Source: Patagioenas fasciata
Taxonomy: Eukaryota > Chordata > Aves > Columbiformes > Columbidae
Direction: 5' to 3'
Length of the DNA stretch: 64,000 nt
Assembly (NCBI RefSeq): GCF_037038585.1
Contig: NC_092524.1
Span: 69,836,552-69,900,551, forward strand
This document shows positions 38,531 to 47,774 of the stretch, one piece after another. The notes under the pieces were generated by a model. The model saw nothing but the letters and a program-made list of their open reading frames with translations. It ran no database searches and was not told where the DNA came from. Within the stretch, counting starts at the first letter, position 1. Each line of letters opens with the position of its first letter. The position numbers and the translations under genes are program-made.

Positions 38531-38588
38531 CCCCCCCGCGCCCCCCCCCCCCCCCCGCCGGGCTGGATATGTGGATGCTCACGTGAAG
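38531..38588 (+). promoter_or_regulatory. MDGA2: C-rich 5' leader segment with 7-C and 16-C runs
   Basis: Seven C's (38531-38537) and sixteen C's (38541-38556) lie 32 bases or more before the MDGA2 ATG. If transcribed, the mRNA leader would carry poly-C, a binding context for poly(C)-binding proteins; the minus strand is G-rich enough to form a quadruplex. The exact run length may suffer sequencing error. The function is inferred. Confidence 0.45.
38569..38586 (+). CDS. Upstream ORF of five codons ending 2 bases before the MDGA2 ATG
   Basis: ATG at 38569 reads M-W-M-L-T and stops at TGA 38584-38586; the MDGA2 start codon begins at 38589. It contains a second ATG in frame at 38575. If the transcript starts upstream of 38569, ribosomes would meet this uORF first, and termination so close to the main ATG would make reinitiation inefficient, so translation would rely on leaky scanning or on a downstream cap site. 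The layout is seen directly; the regulatory effect is inferred. Confidence 0.5.
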   Translation: MWMLT

Positions 38589-38661
38589 ATGGATGTAGCG
38601 ATCGGGCTGCTGGGGCTGCTGACGGTTCTGCTGGAGGGCAGCTCCGGGCAAGGGGTATACG
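38589..38661 (+). CDS. MDGA2: MDGA2 first coding exon (signal peptide), partial gene
   Basis: This exon encodes the start of MDGA2 (MAM domain-containing glycosylphosphatidylinositol anchor protein 2). In known vertebrates the full protein has six Ig domains, a fibronectin-like domain, a MAM domain and a GPI anchor; it sits on the neuronal surface and binds neuroligins, limiting neurexin-neuroligin synapse formation. The 24 complete codons begin MDVAIGLL and contain LLTVLLEG and then SGQGVY, which match my memory of the human MDGA2 N-terminus (LLTVLLEG-ISGQGVYA) much better than MDGA1, which shares only GQGVYA. The exon ends with the first base of a Gly/Ala-type codon (phase 1) and is followed by GTGAGT at 38662, so a next exon starting CN would restore the conserved Ala after GVY. 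Residues 5-15 are the hydrophobic core of a signal peptide, with likely cleavage near Gly20. The ATG has a strong context (A at -3, G at +4). The Ig-domain exons lie beyond the window. MDGA1 or another Ig-family gene is the less likely alternative. Confidence 0.87.
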
Positions 38662-40680
38662 GTGAGTCCGGGGCGCGGCGTGACCTTGTCGCGACTGTCG
38701 CCGGGGCGGGAGGGGGGGGTGTCCCCCCGCGCGGTCGCGGGGGCGGCGGGCCCGCGCTGCGCGCCGCGGGAGCCGGCGGAGCCAGAGCGGAGGCAGCGCC
38801 GTTGCCATGAGACGCTGACATTGCGCGGCGAAAACCGGGGGCGGGGGGTATCGGGGGCTCCGGCCGGTCCCGGGCCGGGCTGGCCGCTGCCGCGGAGCGG
38901 ATGGGCACCACCGCGATGGGGCTTCTCGGTGCCCGCGGAGCTCCCGCACTTGTTAGCAGCGGCGCTGCCGCCCGCCCGCGGCCGCGGAGCGAGGGGTGGG
39001 GGGCGAACCGCAAACTTCCCGGCGCTCCGCCGGGGGCGCGCAGTCCCCGCGGCAGAGCGCGCAGGGGAGCGCCCCGCGGCCCCGCTGCCCCCGGCAGTGA
39101 CTTGCAAATCGCCGCCGCGGAGCGGGACGCGGGAGAGTCCGCGGAGCGGGGCGGCCGGGGCCGAGCCGGCGGCATCACCTGCCCCGCTCTCAGCACCCGG
39201 GTCCTGAACAGCTGCCTGGGGACCGGCGCTGCGGCCGCGGGTCTTGTTGCTTCTCCCTCAGCCCCCGCCAAGTTGGCCCCGTTTACCGCGAAGCCTGGAC
39301 CCGAGCAGCGGGGAGAACCGGGTGCCCCGCCGGACCGCGGTGCTGCGCGGTGGGGACACCACCCGGTGCGTTGACCCCAGCCCCGGCGCTGCCCCAGCCT
39401 CTGGGGTGCCCCGGCCCCGGTGATGCCCCGTTCCCGGTGATGCTCCAGCCGCGGTCCGGGGTTATGTAAGCGGCACGGCGGGGCTCGGCTCGGCGGCGGT
39501 GCGGAGCTGCTGGGAGCGCTGCCTCTGATACTCGATGTTAAGGCGACTTCATGAATTTACCAGTAAATGCTTCGTTTGACATCCGCTCCTTCGAAGCCCC
39601 TGTTTCAGCACTAAAATCTTTGCTCCCCACCAGCAAGGCAGCCTCAGAGATGCTCTCGCCGCCCCCACCCTCCCGCTTTTTAAAATTTTGCGAAATTTCA
39701 GTGTAATAGAAAATATCTGGGGGGTTCTGCTCCCAGCAGCTGGATTGCTAACGTGCAGATCTTGGCACTGGCAGCACCGGGGCTCCTCGCCTTCCCCGAC
39801 ACACAGGCACATATTGTTGGATGCGTTGGAATAGCAACCGCTGTCGTGAATAGAAGAGGGCTTGTTCAGGCAGAGTGTGTTTTGTGGGGGCCTGCAGGAA
39901 AGGGAGCTCTTGCCCTGGACTGAACATCAGCATCTATGCACGGGTGATGTCACACGCAGATTTGTAGTAAGACTTTTGTTTGGCAATGCTGCATTTTCAT
40001 CCTGTCAGATGTAACACCTTATTTAGGTTAAGGATGATTGGTGAAGGGCTGGTGAGAGGGGAGGGGGGGGAAGTGGTGCGAAGTCAGGCAGATGTGGCTG
40101 CACTATATTTGAAACCTGCTTCGTGTGAATTTGTGTTTCTTCATTGACTCCTGAAGGCTGGTTTGAGAAAGCAGACAGTGCTCAGCCAAAAAAGAAAGCC
40201 AAGCCCAGGGTATGTCACCTGGCAGCCTGGAGCACCAGGGCCATTTTGAGAAAGGAGGTTTTGAAGGTAGCACCCATTAGCAAAAGCAAGCAGGCTGGGA
40301 GAGGGACCCCGCTCAGTCCTTGTTGCTTTGGAAAAATAGGTTTGTGGGATTTGAACAACTTTTTTGTCCCTTATTGAAGATTTCAAGATCCTCGCAGCTC
40401 AGCTTCCAGGAGTGGAGCAGTTAGGAGGGTGTCTTGCTGACTTAACCCATTTGTTCCCTGCTTTTGTGCCACCGATCTGAAATACTGGTGTCTCTTCCGA
40501 GCATCCTCCTTGTGCCCTGCTGCTCTCTCCGGTCCTGCATGGAGAACCTGCCACCTTGCAGCTCGCTCAGACCTGTCGTTAGGTGCTGTCTGCCGCTTCG
40601 GCTTCTCTCCAGCTCCTCCCGTTGCGGTTGTGTCCCTGGGACAGAGTCTCACTGGTGATGTGCACTGCCCGAGCTCCACC

Positions 40681-40895
40681 TGCCTGCTCCCGGCACTGCC
40701 TGCCTGCACTTCTGCCTGCACTCCTTCCTGCACACCTGCCTGCACTCCTGCCTGCACTCCTGCCTGCACTCCTGCCTGCTCCTGGCACTGCCTGCCTGCA
40801 TTCCTGCCTGCATTCCTGCCTGCACTCCTGCCTGCACTGCTGCCTGCTCCTGGCACTGCCTGCCTGCACTCCTGCCTGCACTCCTGCCTGCACCC
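40681..40895. repeat. 12-bp minisatellite (CTGCCTGCACTC)n with higher-order units
   Basis: The basic unit CTGCCTGCACTC repeats about fourteen times with point variants. A longer marker, CTCCTGGCACTGCCTGCCTGC, recurs near 40686 (as CTCCCGG), 40779 and 40847, so blocks were duplicated as larger units of about 70-90 bp. It lies 2 kb inside MDGA2 intron 1. It reads without stops in several frames on both strands (Cys-Leu-His-Ser and Gly-Val-Gln-Ala repeats), so open frames over it are not evidence of coding. Confidence 0.9.
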
Positions 40896-42011
40896 CGCGG
40901 CTGCTCGACACTGCAGAAGGTGCAAAGAAGCATTCAGCACGTCCCCCCAGAACAGCAGCGCTTGAGAGCTGCTTTGCTGCCTTTAAATGCAAAATAAATG
41001 ATCCACATTTGCGTATTCTTAGTTCATGCAAAAAAGCAAATTAATGTCCCGTGATGTCTGGCTGTGCATCTCGCCGTTAACTCGCGCCTGTTGCTTCTGA
41101 ATAGTAAAGCTATGATTAAAAGGTGGTACAGCCGAACCTGCGGGGGAACCGAGGCGCTGGCATGGGGAACAGTTTGCCAAGGTTGGTGATGGAGCCAGAG
41201 CAGGCGCAGGTCTGTGCGGTGCCCACCTTCTGCTGCTTCAGGGGACGGGGAGAGAGCAGAGCTACTAAAATCCCTGGCAAGATGTACGATTCCCCAGCTC
41301 CGCTTTGCGCAGCTTGTTTTCTTGGCTAAAATAATCTCAAACTCCAAGTGCAGCATGCACTTTCCCTCCCCTTTAAATTCTGCGTGACTCGCATGGTTAA
41401 TAAAGCAGAAGACGCAAGTATCCAGCTCATGATGGTTAGCTTTCACGTTACAAGAGAAGAAGTGGCTAAATGAGGAGGTCAACAGATGAGTTGCAGCTCA
41501 TCCAAATGTGGGACTTTTATGATAATGGGGAGTGATTTCCCCACCCATTCCCCCGGCTGGGGGGCTCGCTGGGGACCCGGGGTTTAGGTGCATGTTTCCA
41601 AAACACGCGAGGCACCACAATAAAGGGGAGCACCCATGGCACCTGCTGGGTGAGGTGTCTGCACCCATGGGGTGCTGGGCATGGGGGTGCAGCCCTCCGG
41701 CAACCGAAGCAGCCCCCTCTGCAGCACGGTTTCCCCGTGGCCACAGGAGCGTGTTTTACCCACTCTTATGCAGAGCTTTTAGTTACTTTCCCATGAATTC
41801 AGCTGGAAATAAGCAAGGCAGCTACAAAGGATGAGTTTCTCGTGTGTGTAAACGCCAGGTCTGTGTGGCAGGATGCAAACCCCCCACCTTCCCCCCCCTC
41901 CTTCAGTACGGAAGGAGCAGGCACATCTCCCTCTCTCTCTGTTTGAGGTTAACAGCTTCTTTTGTTTGGCCCCAGAGCCTCTGGCCAGGGCCATTAGGAG
42001 AAGGGGCTGAG

Positions 42012-42088
42012 CACCTGTGACCAGTGTGGGGATGTTTGGAGGCTTCAGGGCACCCACAGCCGGTGTGGGGGTGCAGAGAAGCTTCTGG
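42012..42088. repeat. Diverged tandem duplication of about 39 bp
   Basis: Two copies read CACC..AC..GTGTGGGG.TG...AGGCTTCAGG-like and align over their whole length with several changes. It lies about 150 bp before the hairpin array. Confidence 0.5.
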
Positions 42089-42234
42089 AATGGCCACAGT
42101 CAGGTCTGATCAGCCATTAAAAACGGGACTCTCGTCGAGACTCCGGGTCTGTGGGAGCACGAGCGAGATGGTGCGGCCGAGAGCCCCCGGGATGGAGACC
42201 CCGCTGCCTTGGGCCGCGGCTGTGAGTGAAACTG

Positions 42235-42584
42235 CTGGCAGGATTGCCAGTGTATTTATCCTTTCCGTGCACATTGCACGTGTAACTTCCCGTGCTTAAT
42301 ACAAGCACGTATAAATTTATTTCCTCGCACAATCGCGAGTGTATTTTTCTCCCGTGCTTCCACATAAGCACGTGTACTTCCGTGCACATTTGCACGCGTA
42401 CCTTAAATTATTTCCTCGCACAATCGCGAGTGTGTTTTCATCCCGTGCTTCCACATAAGCACGTGTAGTATTCCGTGCACATTTGCACGTGTAAGTAAAT
42501 TAACCCTCGCAGGATTGCGAGTGTATTATAAACTTATCCTCGCGGAATCGCGAGCGTACACTTTCCGTACTCACTATGAGCACG
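42235..42584. repeat. Tandem hairpin array with about 30 bp spacing
   Basis: Twelve inverted repeats lie in series at 42235-42250, 42266-42280, 42291-42309, 42324-42339, 42353-42372, 42381-42396, 42415-42430, 42444-42463, 42474-42489, 42506-42521, 42539-42554 and 42566-42584. Stems are 6-7 bp with loops of 3-6 bases. Three types occur: A (CTCGCA..YGCGAG and variants), B (CGTGCTT..AAGCACG) and C (CGTGCA..TGCACG). A-B-C repeats as a unit of about 91 bp: 42324-42414 closely matches 42415-42505. Most stems are followed by TGTA, with TATA, CGTA or TGTG variants, and lie in AT-rich spacers. Stems vary in a compensatory manner (see findings). I do not recognise a known repeat family. In a + strand MDGA2 pre-mRNA the array would be intronic. 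The hairpins are too short for pre-miRNA and lack tRNA A/B boxes. Confidence 0.85.
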
Positions 42585-42681
42585 TGTATCTCTTTAAGAA
42601 TAACCCCACACCGTGTTCATGCAGTGTGGGCTCCTCCGGGACTCAGGGACGGCTCCGGCATCGTTTTGGTGAAGCCACGTG
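42277..42681. promoter_or_regulatory. Cluster of six CACGTG E-boxes
   Basis: CACGTG occurs at 42277-42282, 42369-42374, 42460-42465, 42486-42491, 42581-42586 and 42676-42681. The first five arise where a ...GCACG stem meets the following TGTA of the hairpin units. CACGTG is the core site of USF, MYC/MAX, TFE and CLOCK/BMAL1 bHLH factors. The density is far above chance, but it could be a by-product of repeat expansion. Confidence 0.5.
42605..42630. repeat. Outlying hairpin CCCACAC...GTGTGGG
   Basis: A 7-bp perfect stem with a 12-base loop lies 20 bases after the hairpin array. Its stem is unlike types A-C, so it may be a diverged unit or unrelated. A further 10-bp palindrome GTGCATGCAC at 42679-42688 resembles a type C stem with no loop. 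Confidence 0.5.
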
Positions 42682-43579
42682 CATGCACTCTGTGGACCTC
42701 CTGTTGTATGAGTTGCTGCCTCTTCATAATTTCCCTCAACTGATATCCGAACCTGTATTTAAGTCATTTTTGGAGTGCTAAAACCCTGTTTCTCACCGGT
42801 TTAGTAAGAGTTGTTTTGGACCCTGTTGTCCCTTAAACGAACCTCGGGGTGCCTCCGGGACAGTCCGCCATAGGAAAATTGTGTGTGTGCAACATTCATC
42901 CCTCTGTGCACCCCCACGCTGTGTTTTAAACCATCTCCTGTAAGCAAAAGTGCTGAGCATCTCACATGCAGATGCAGATAACATCAGGATGGCCGTGAAT
43001 GCCTCAGGAAAGCAAGTGATCACAAATGTAAGGAGTATCGCTGTGCTCAGCCGGAGTCTCCCTGGAGCTCTGCAAATTGTTGGGAGAAGCAGCTGCAGCT
43101 GAGGGAACGACCCGGCTTTTTGTTGCTGGTGCAAAGTAATGCGGGAGTATAGGTATTTATTGTATTAAACGTCAGAGAGATTGTCCTTGTTCCTTGTGCC
43201 AAGCATCAGATGTTATCCAACACATGAATTTGTATCCCAGTTGTATAAAGAAGCAGGTTTGGCAATGGGGAACCCAAACCCCTTGCACCCCAGATGGCAG
43301 CTGGGTTGGGGTCTGGTGAAGCACTTTGTGTCCCCAGGGAGGCGGAGCAGGTCACGCAGTGTCGGGAAGGATCTTCCAGCACCTCTGGCTGCCTCTTTAT
43401 AATGATGATGATGATGTTGTGGTACGCTCGGCTCCTCGGAGGGGTTAATGACAGCCGGCTTTGCAGCGAGAGTGTCTGCGTGCCGCTGCTGACCCGGCCT
43501 TTCCCTAATGCTCCCCCTGCTTGAACAAGTGGATTGGAAGGATGAAAGAAGGGAAGAAGGGGAAAAAAACCAACACTAA

Positions 43580-44105
43580 GAGCGTTTTCCCATTAGAAAG
43601 GCCGGTTGCCCATTTCTGCCGGCGAGGGCAGGCTCTGGATCGCCGGCCCCAGATGTCACCACGGCGGCGCGGGGACCGCGAGGGTATTTCCGCGGGTGTG
43701 AATGCGGGTGTTGTGTGGGCTGGTTTAACCCTGCACAATTCGGGACATTGTGCGAGGGAAGCGCGGCGGCCCCGGGAACAGGGGAGGAATTATGCGGTGC
43801 CGGAGGGGCTGGTGTTTCTGAGCAGCTGTGAGCTCCTCCGCCGCCCGTCCAGGAGCTTTCGCGGGAGCCAAGTGATCATCCAGAGCTTTAACTCTTAACT
43901 GAGCCCTGGAGAGGGATCTCCTCCTCCCTCTCACGCTGTGGATGTTGACACTGGGATTTCGGCAGCGCTCTGACATGGACTTCAGCTTGTGCAGCTGAAC
44001 CGAGAGCGTGCAGAGACGGGGGAGCAGCCGCTGTGCATTTAGCGGACAGCCAAGCGATCGGGATCGACTCTGCTCCCGTGGTTCTTATCTATCCCATAGG
44101 TAAGG
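43580..44105 (+). promoter_or_regulatory. Second CpG-rich patch ending in a consensus splice donor
   Basis: CpG density is raised at about 43600-43870 (CGGCGCGGGG, GCGCGGCGGCCCCGGG) and again up to 44080. Downstream, CATAG|GTAAGG at 44095-44105 is a strong 5' splice site. This could be an alternative MDGA2 promoter with a noncoding or 5' UTR first exon ending at 44099. No long reading frame runs to the donor; a short ATG frame at about 43975 stops after seven codons. This is an inference from composition plus one splice motif. Confidence 0.35.
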
Positions 44106-46020
44106 GGCTGCACAGCACCCAGCATCCGTGTGTGCTGGTCTGTGCGTTCGGGGGGCTGGTTTTCCCCTGGGGTGCAACAGTTTGGGGTCGAGGGGTGCAA
44201 GTGGGTAGAGTCAAGCTGTTAAAAATGCTCTGGGCGTCGCGGCACGTCTCACCCCGCCGGGAGCAGCTGCTGCTCCGCGCGTCCCTGCTCCAAACGCTGC
44301 CTTGGACTCTGCGAGGGACATTTGGAGGAAACCTGGTGGCGAGGAAACAAGTGTTTAAACAAAATAACAGCTCTCCTGGCTCGGAAGAGGAAAATCCGGT
44401 TTAATTAGCATCAGTCAGATGAAGTGCTGGGGAGGAAGCAAGCAGGTGAATGAGTAAAGCTCAGTTCTGTCTTGTGCCCTCCTCAAATATTCTCTGGGAC
44501 CTTCTTCAGTGATGAGCTGCTCCCTGCATGCATTGCAGTGCCAGCCTATGTATGTATATATCTATATGTATACTCTTCTCTGCAGTGTGTCCCTTTCTTC
44601 CAGTGGAACAAACCCCTTTTGCATGGGAGACACCCAGCCACGGCCATGCAGAAAGTGAATGCAAGCAGGGAGGATGCTCCCCGCCTCCTCCTGCCCGTGC
44701 CAGGACATTGTCACTTGAATTCCCTACTCAGGTGGGCTCAGGACCATGCATTGTGTCTGAAACCATGTTTCTTAAACCTGGAAAAGACTCTGTTTTTTGG
44801 AGAGAGGGGTTTTTGAGAGCGGCTGTCCCCACCACCCAGGTGTGACCCGGTGAAGGCGTTGGGCATTTGCAGCACTGCCGCTCCATCGCTGGCTGAAGAG
44901 CCGGCCCTCGCCCCCTTAGGTCCTTCGGTTTATCTTTTTATAGAACCTCTTGCCCGTTTTGAGTTATGTCTGGATCCCGCTGAATTATTTCCTGCCATCT
45001 CCATAAATAATGGCCTCGCTAAATATAGCTGAACGTGGAGGGAAGTCGGTTTGCTGTTCTCAGACAGGTTTTGAAGGCAGAATCATCTGGGAGGACTTTC
45101 TCACAAGACATGGTGGCTGCTTGGAGCAGAGATCCCTCCCTCCACGGGTGCTTCTTGTACCTAAGAAAGGCTGGAGGACCAGGCGGTTGCCTTGAACATC
45201 CTTAGGGGCTCACATGGGAGCATTAAGCTTGGTTTTGATGTCTGCTTGTCCTGGTTGCTTGTTGCCAGCATATGTGGGTATCATGGAGGTTTGTGAGCTA
45301 GAGGAGCTCCATGCATAAAGGGGGTTAAGACTGACTAGAGGTAGTTAAAAAAGGAGAAAAAAAAAGTATGTTTTAATTATCTCGGGAAGGAAGAAGCAGG
45401 CAGTGGTGAAGAACTAGCTCCAGACAGCCACCTAAAGCATTAGAGGAGCCAACAACAATCACTTGAAGTTACCAAAGCCCACAGTGGAAATAAGGATGAG
45501 GTTTTTTTACCAGCTGGGGTAATTAGCTGGGGTAATTAGCTGTTGGAGCAGCTCACGGAGAGATGTGCTGGATTCCCTGATCTTGAATGTCTTTGATATA
45601 CAATCAGATGTTGCTGCTTAAATTGGCGAGCTTGACAGAGGTGGGGATTGCTAAGAGAGATCGTGGATGTGTGGGAGGTCAACCCCGATGAGCCCACTGC
45701 CTCTCCTGGCCTCAGACCCCAGGAAGCAGTTCGTCTCTTTTTAATGTGTCAGAGCAGTGATCGGAGTAATATATGTTACTTAGCAAACAGTGTGGACTTT
45801 AATTATAGTATTAATACATTACATGATTAAAACATGATGTAGAGCGTATGACAGGGTCTCACCGAGCGCTGGATGCTCTGCCGGAGCCTCCTCATTGAGC
45901 TTCATGGCACCATCCCATGGAGCAATCCCACCGCCTGAGCATCGCTTTCTAACCTGGCAACGTGTTGTTGTGGCTGGATGAAATAGCTGGTTGTCTCTCA
46001 TATGTAAAAATGCATTGGAA
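44106..46020. other. Intron 1, nothing recognised
   Basis: Only the 13-bp direct repeat at 45512 stands out. Confidence 0.55.
45512..45542. repeat. 13-bp direct repeat AGCTGGGGTAATT, 2.4 copies
   Basis: Two perfect copies followed by AGCTG. The AATTAGCT core is itself close to palindromic and resembles a homeodomain site. Confidence 0.85.
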
Positions 46021-46400
46021 GAGTTGGGGTGTTCGGCCTGGAGAAGAGAGGCTCCGGGGAGACCTTATTGTGGCCTTTTTGGACTTGAAAGGGGCTGATA
46101 AGAAAGATGGGGACAGACATTTTAGCAGTGGCTGTTGGGATAGGACAAGGGGTGATGGTTTCAAACTAAAGGAGGGAGATTCAGGCTAGGTATAATGAAA
46201 TTGTTGTCCCTGAGGGTGGTGAGAGCCTGGCCCAGGTTGGCCAGAGAGGTGGTGGCTGAACCATCCCTGGAGACATCCCAGGCCAGGCTGGACGGGGCTC
46301 TGAGCAACCTGAGCTGGTGAAGATGTCCCTGCTCATGGCAGGGGGGGCACTGAGGCAGCTGGGAAGGTCCCTTCAACACAAACCATTCTGTGATTTTATG
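46021..46400 (+). mobile_element. CR1 3' fragment, about 380 bp, in MDGA2 intron 1
   Basis: GTTCGGCCTGGAGAAGAGAG through AAAGATGGGGACAGACATTT to CCATTCTGTGATTTTATG. The element is in sense with MDGA2 and is inverted relative to the copy at 52343. Confidence 0.93.
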
Positions 46401-46413
46401 AGTTGATAATTTT

Positions 46414-46530
46414 CATAGAATTAATATTTCATGGGATGTCCTGAGCTGGGAGGGACCTGCAAGGTTCATTGATTCCAATTCTTGTCCTTGCATAAGACAA
46501 CCCCAAAATTCACACCATTTGTCTGAGGGT
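46414..46530 (-). mobile_element. CR1-like 3' end, reverse
   Basis: CATAGAATTAATATTTCATG, GAGCTGGGAGGGACCTGCAA and GACAACCCCAAAATTCACAC resemble the common reversed avian end 'gagttggaagggacccacaag...acaaccccaa'. It follows the previous CR1 by 14 bp in the opposite orientation. Confidence 0.6.
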
Positions 46531-46843
46531 GTTATGTGGATGCAGGCTTTTCTGATGTAGTGAAGGTCAAAGCTAACTGTCCTTGATGCACCAACCCAGG
46601 AGCCTTCAGTCCTCAGGAGACAACCAGAAAAGCTGCGCTGTCATCTTGAACATGAAACTGCTGGGACTTTTCTTCCTTACATCGTTTCACTGACTAATTC
46701 TGTCTGGTGGCGTATGGATTTGTGAGATAGGAATCAAAGAGGCAGGGAGATAAAAAACTTATGAGGAGCAGACATCCTCCCGTTGTGGCGGGGTGAGCTG
46801 TGATGCTTCATTCCAGGCGAGGAGTCTCCATCCACATGGAGGG

Positions 46844-47238
46844 TGAGGGGCTGGAGCACAAGTGTGATGGGAGCGGCTGAGGGACCTGGGGGTTCAGCTG
46901 GAGAACAGGAGCTGAGGGGAGACCTTCTGATCTCTGAACTGCCTGAAAGGAGCTTGAAGCCAGGGGGGTCGGGCTCTGCTCCCCAGGAACAAGCGCCAGG
47001 AGCAGAGGAAACGGCTTCAAGTTGCCCAGGGGAGGTTGAGGTTGGATTTAGGAACAATTTCTTCCCCAAAGGGCTGTGGGGCATTGGAACAGGCTGCCCA
47101 GGGCAGTGCTGGAGTCACCATCCCTGGAGGGGTTGAACAGCTATGTGGATGTGGTGTTTAGGGACATGGGCTAGTGCCAGGGTTGGGTTGAACTTGATCT
47201 TGAGGGTCAATTCCAACCAAAATGATTCTGTGATTCTT
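46844..47238 (+). mobile_element. CR1 3' fragment, about 395 bp, in intron 1
   Basis: TGAGGGGCTGGAGCACAAGT through CTGATCTCTGAACTGCCTGA and GGGCTGTGGGGCATTGGAAC to AATGATTCTGTGATTCTT. It is very close to 19281-19671. Confidence 0.93.
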
Positions 47239-47774
47239 CGTGGGGCAGTTCTTGTTTCACCAATATTTGAGCCTTGGGGAAGTTTAATGCTGAACTTACA
47301 AGTATTTTCCATACTGGAGAATCGCTAGGGCAGCCCGACGCTTTGACTCCTGCCCTATGCTTGGGAAGAAAAGTCAGTTTTCCGTTCCCAGCTCATCATG
47401 CTGGGCCTGGTTGAGGTGGGATGAGAAGTGCTCACCAACCGGATGGAGGTGGCTCATCTCAGAGCATCTCCAGGTGGTCTTGCAGTATTTCATGCAGATT
47501 TTTCCCTTGAATATCTGGCATCTTAGGTTAACGGCATTAAACCAAAAATCCTTGTGAATATGCTGGCAGCGTGATGGGTGCTGGAAGATGCACCGGCTGT
47601 TGAAATGTGCTTGGTGGGAGTGAGGCAGTGGAGAGAATGGTGGTGATTTGCATTCTGTAATTAGACTAACCAAACTGTTCGGAGAAGGATGAGCCAATCC
47701 AGGGAACCGATTGAATAAAAAGTCCTTGAGACAATGTTTATAACAACAATGCACAGACCATAACCATCGTCCTG

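Larger units (their letters stand above)
37200..39520. promoter_or_regulatory. MDGA2: CpG island and presumed MDGA2 promoter
   Basis: GC content and CpG density rise sharply near 37200 and fall back near 39520, in contrast to the AT-rich flanks. The island spans the MDGA2 first exon and includes CGG runs, GGA runs and GC boxes. There is no convincing TATA box near the exon, which fits a dispersed CpG-island promoter. The transcription start site cannot be fixed from sequence; it probably lies within a few hundred bases upstream of 38589. The very long open frames on both strands here come from a lack of AT-rich stop codons, not from coding. Confidence 0.8.

Noticed and set aside
38571-38588. 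N-terminal extension of MDGA2 by six codons
   Set aside because: The upstream in-frame codon is GTG, not ATG; the ATG at 38589 has strong context and matches the known MDGA2 start.
37014-39107. 697-codon minus-strand open frame across the CpG island
   Set aside because: Extreme GC removes stop codons in several frames at once; the translation is Arg/Pro/Ala/Gly low complexity and repeats with the GC minisatellite.
40383-41044. Several 150-185-codon frames on both strands with Gln/Gly/Val or Cys/Leu repeats
   Set aside because: They are the 12-bp minisatellite read in different frames, since the unit is a multiple of three.
42235-42584. CRISPR array or tRNA cluster as an explanation of the hairpin array
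   Set aside because: The genome is eukaryotic, units are not constant direct repeats with unique 30-nt spacers, and no tRNA A/B boxes or cloverleafs are present; stems are also too short for pre-miRNAs.
42679-42688. GTGCATGCAC palindrome as a thirteenth array unit
   Set aside because: It resembles a type C stem but has no loop and lies 90 bp beyond the regular spacing, so it was not counted.
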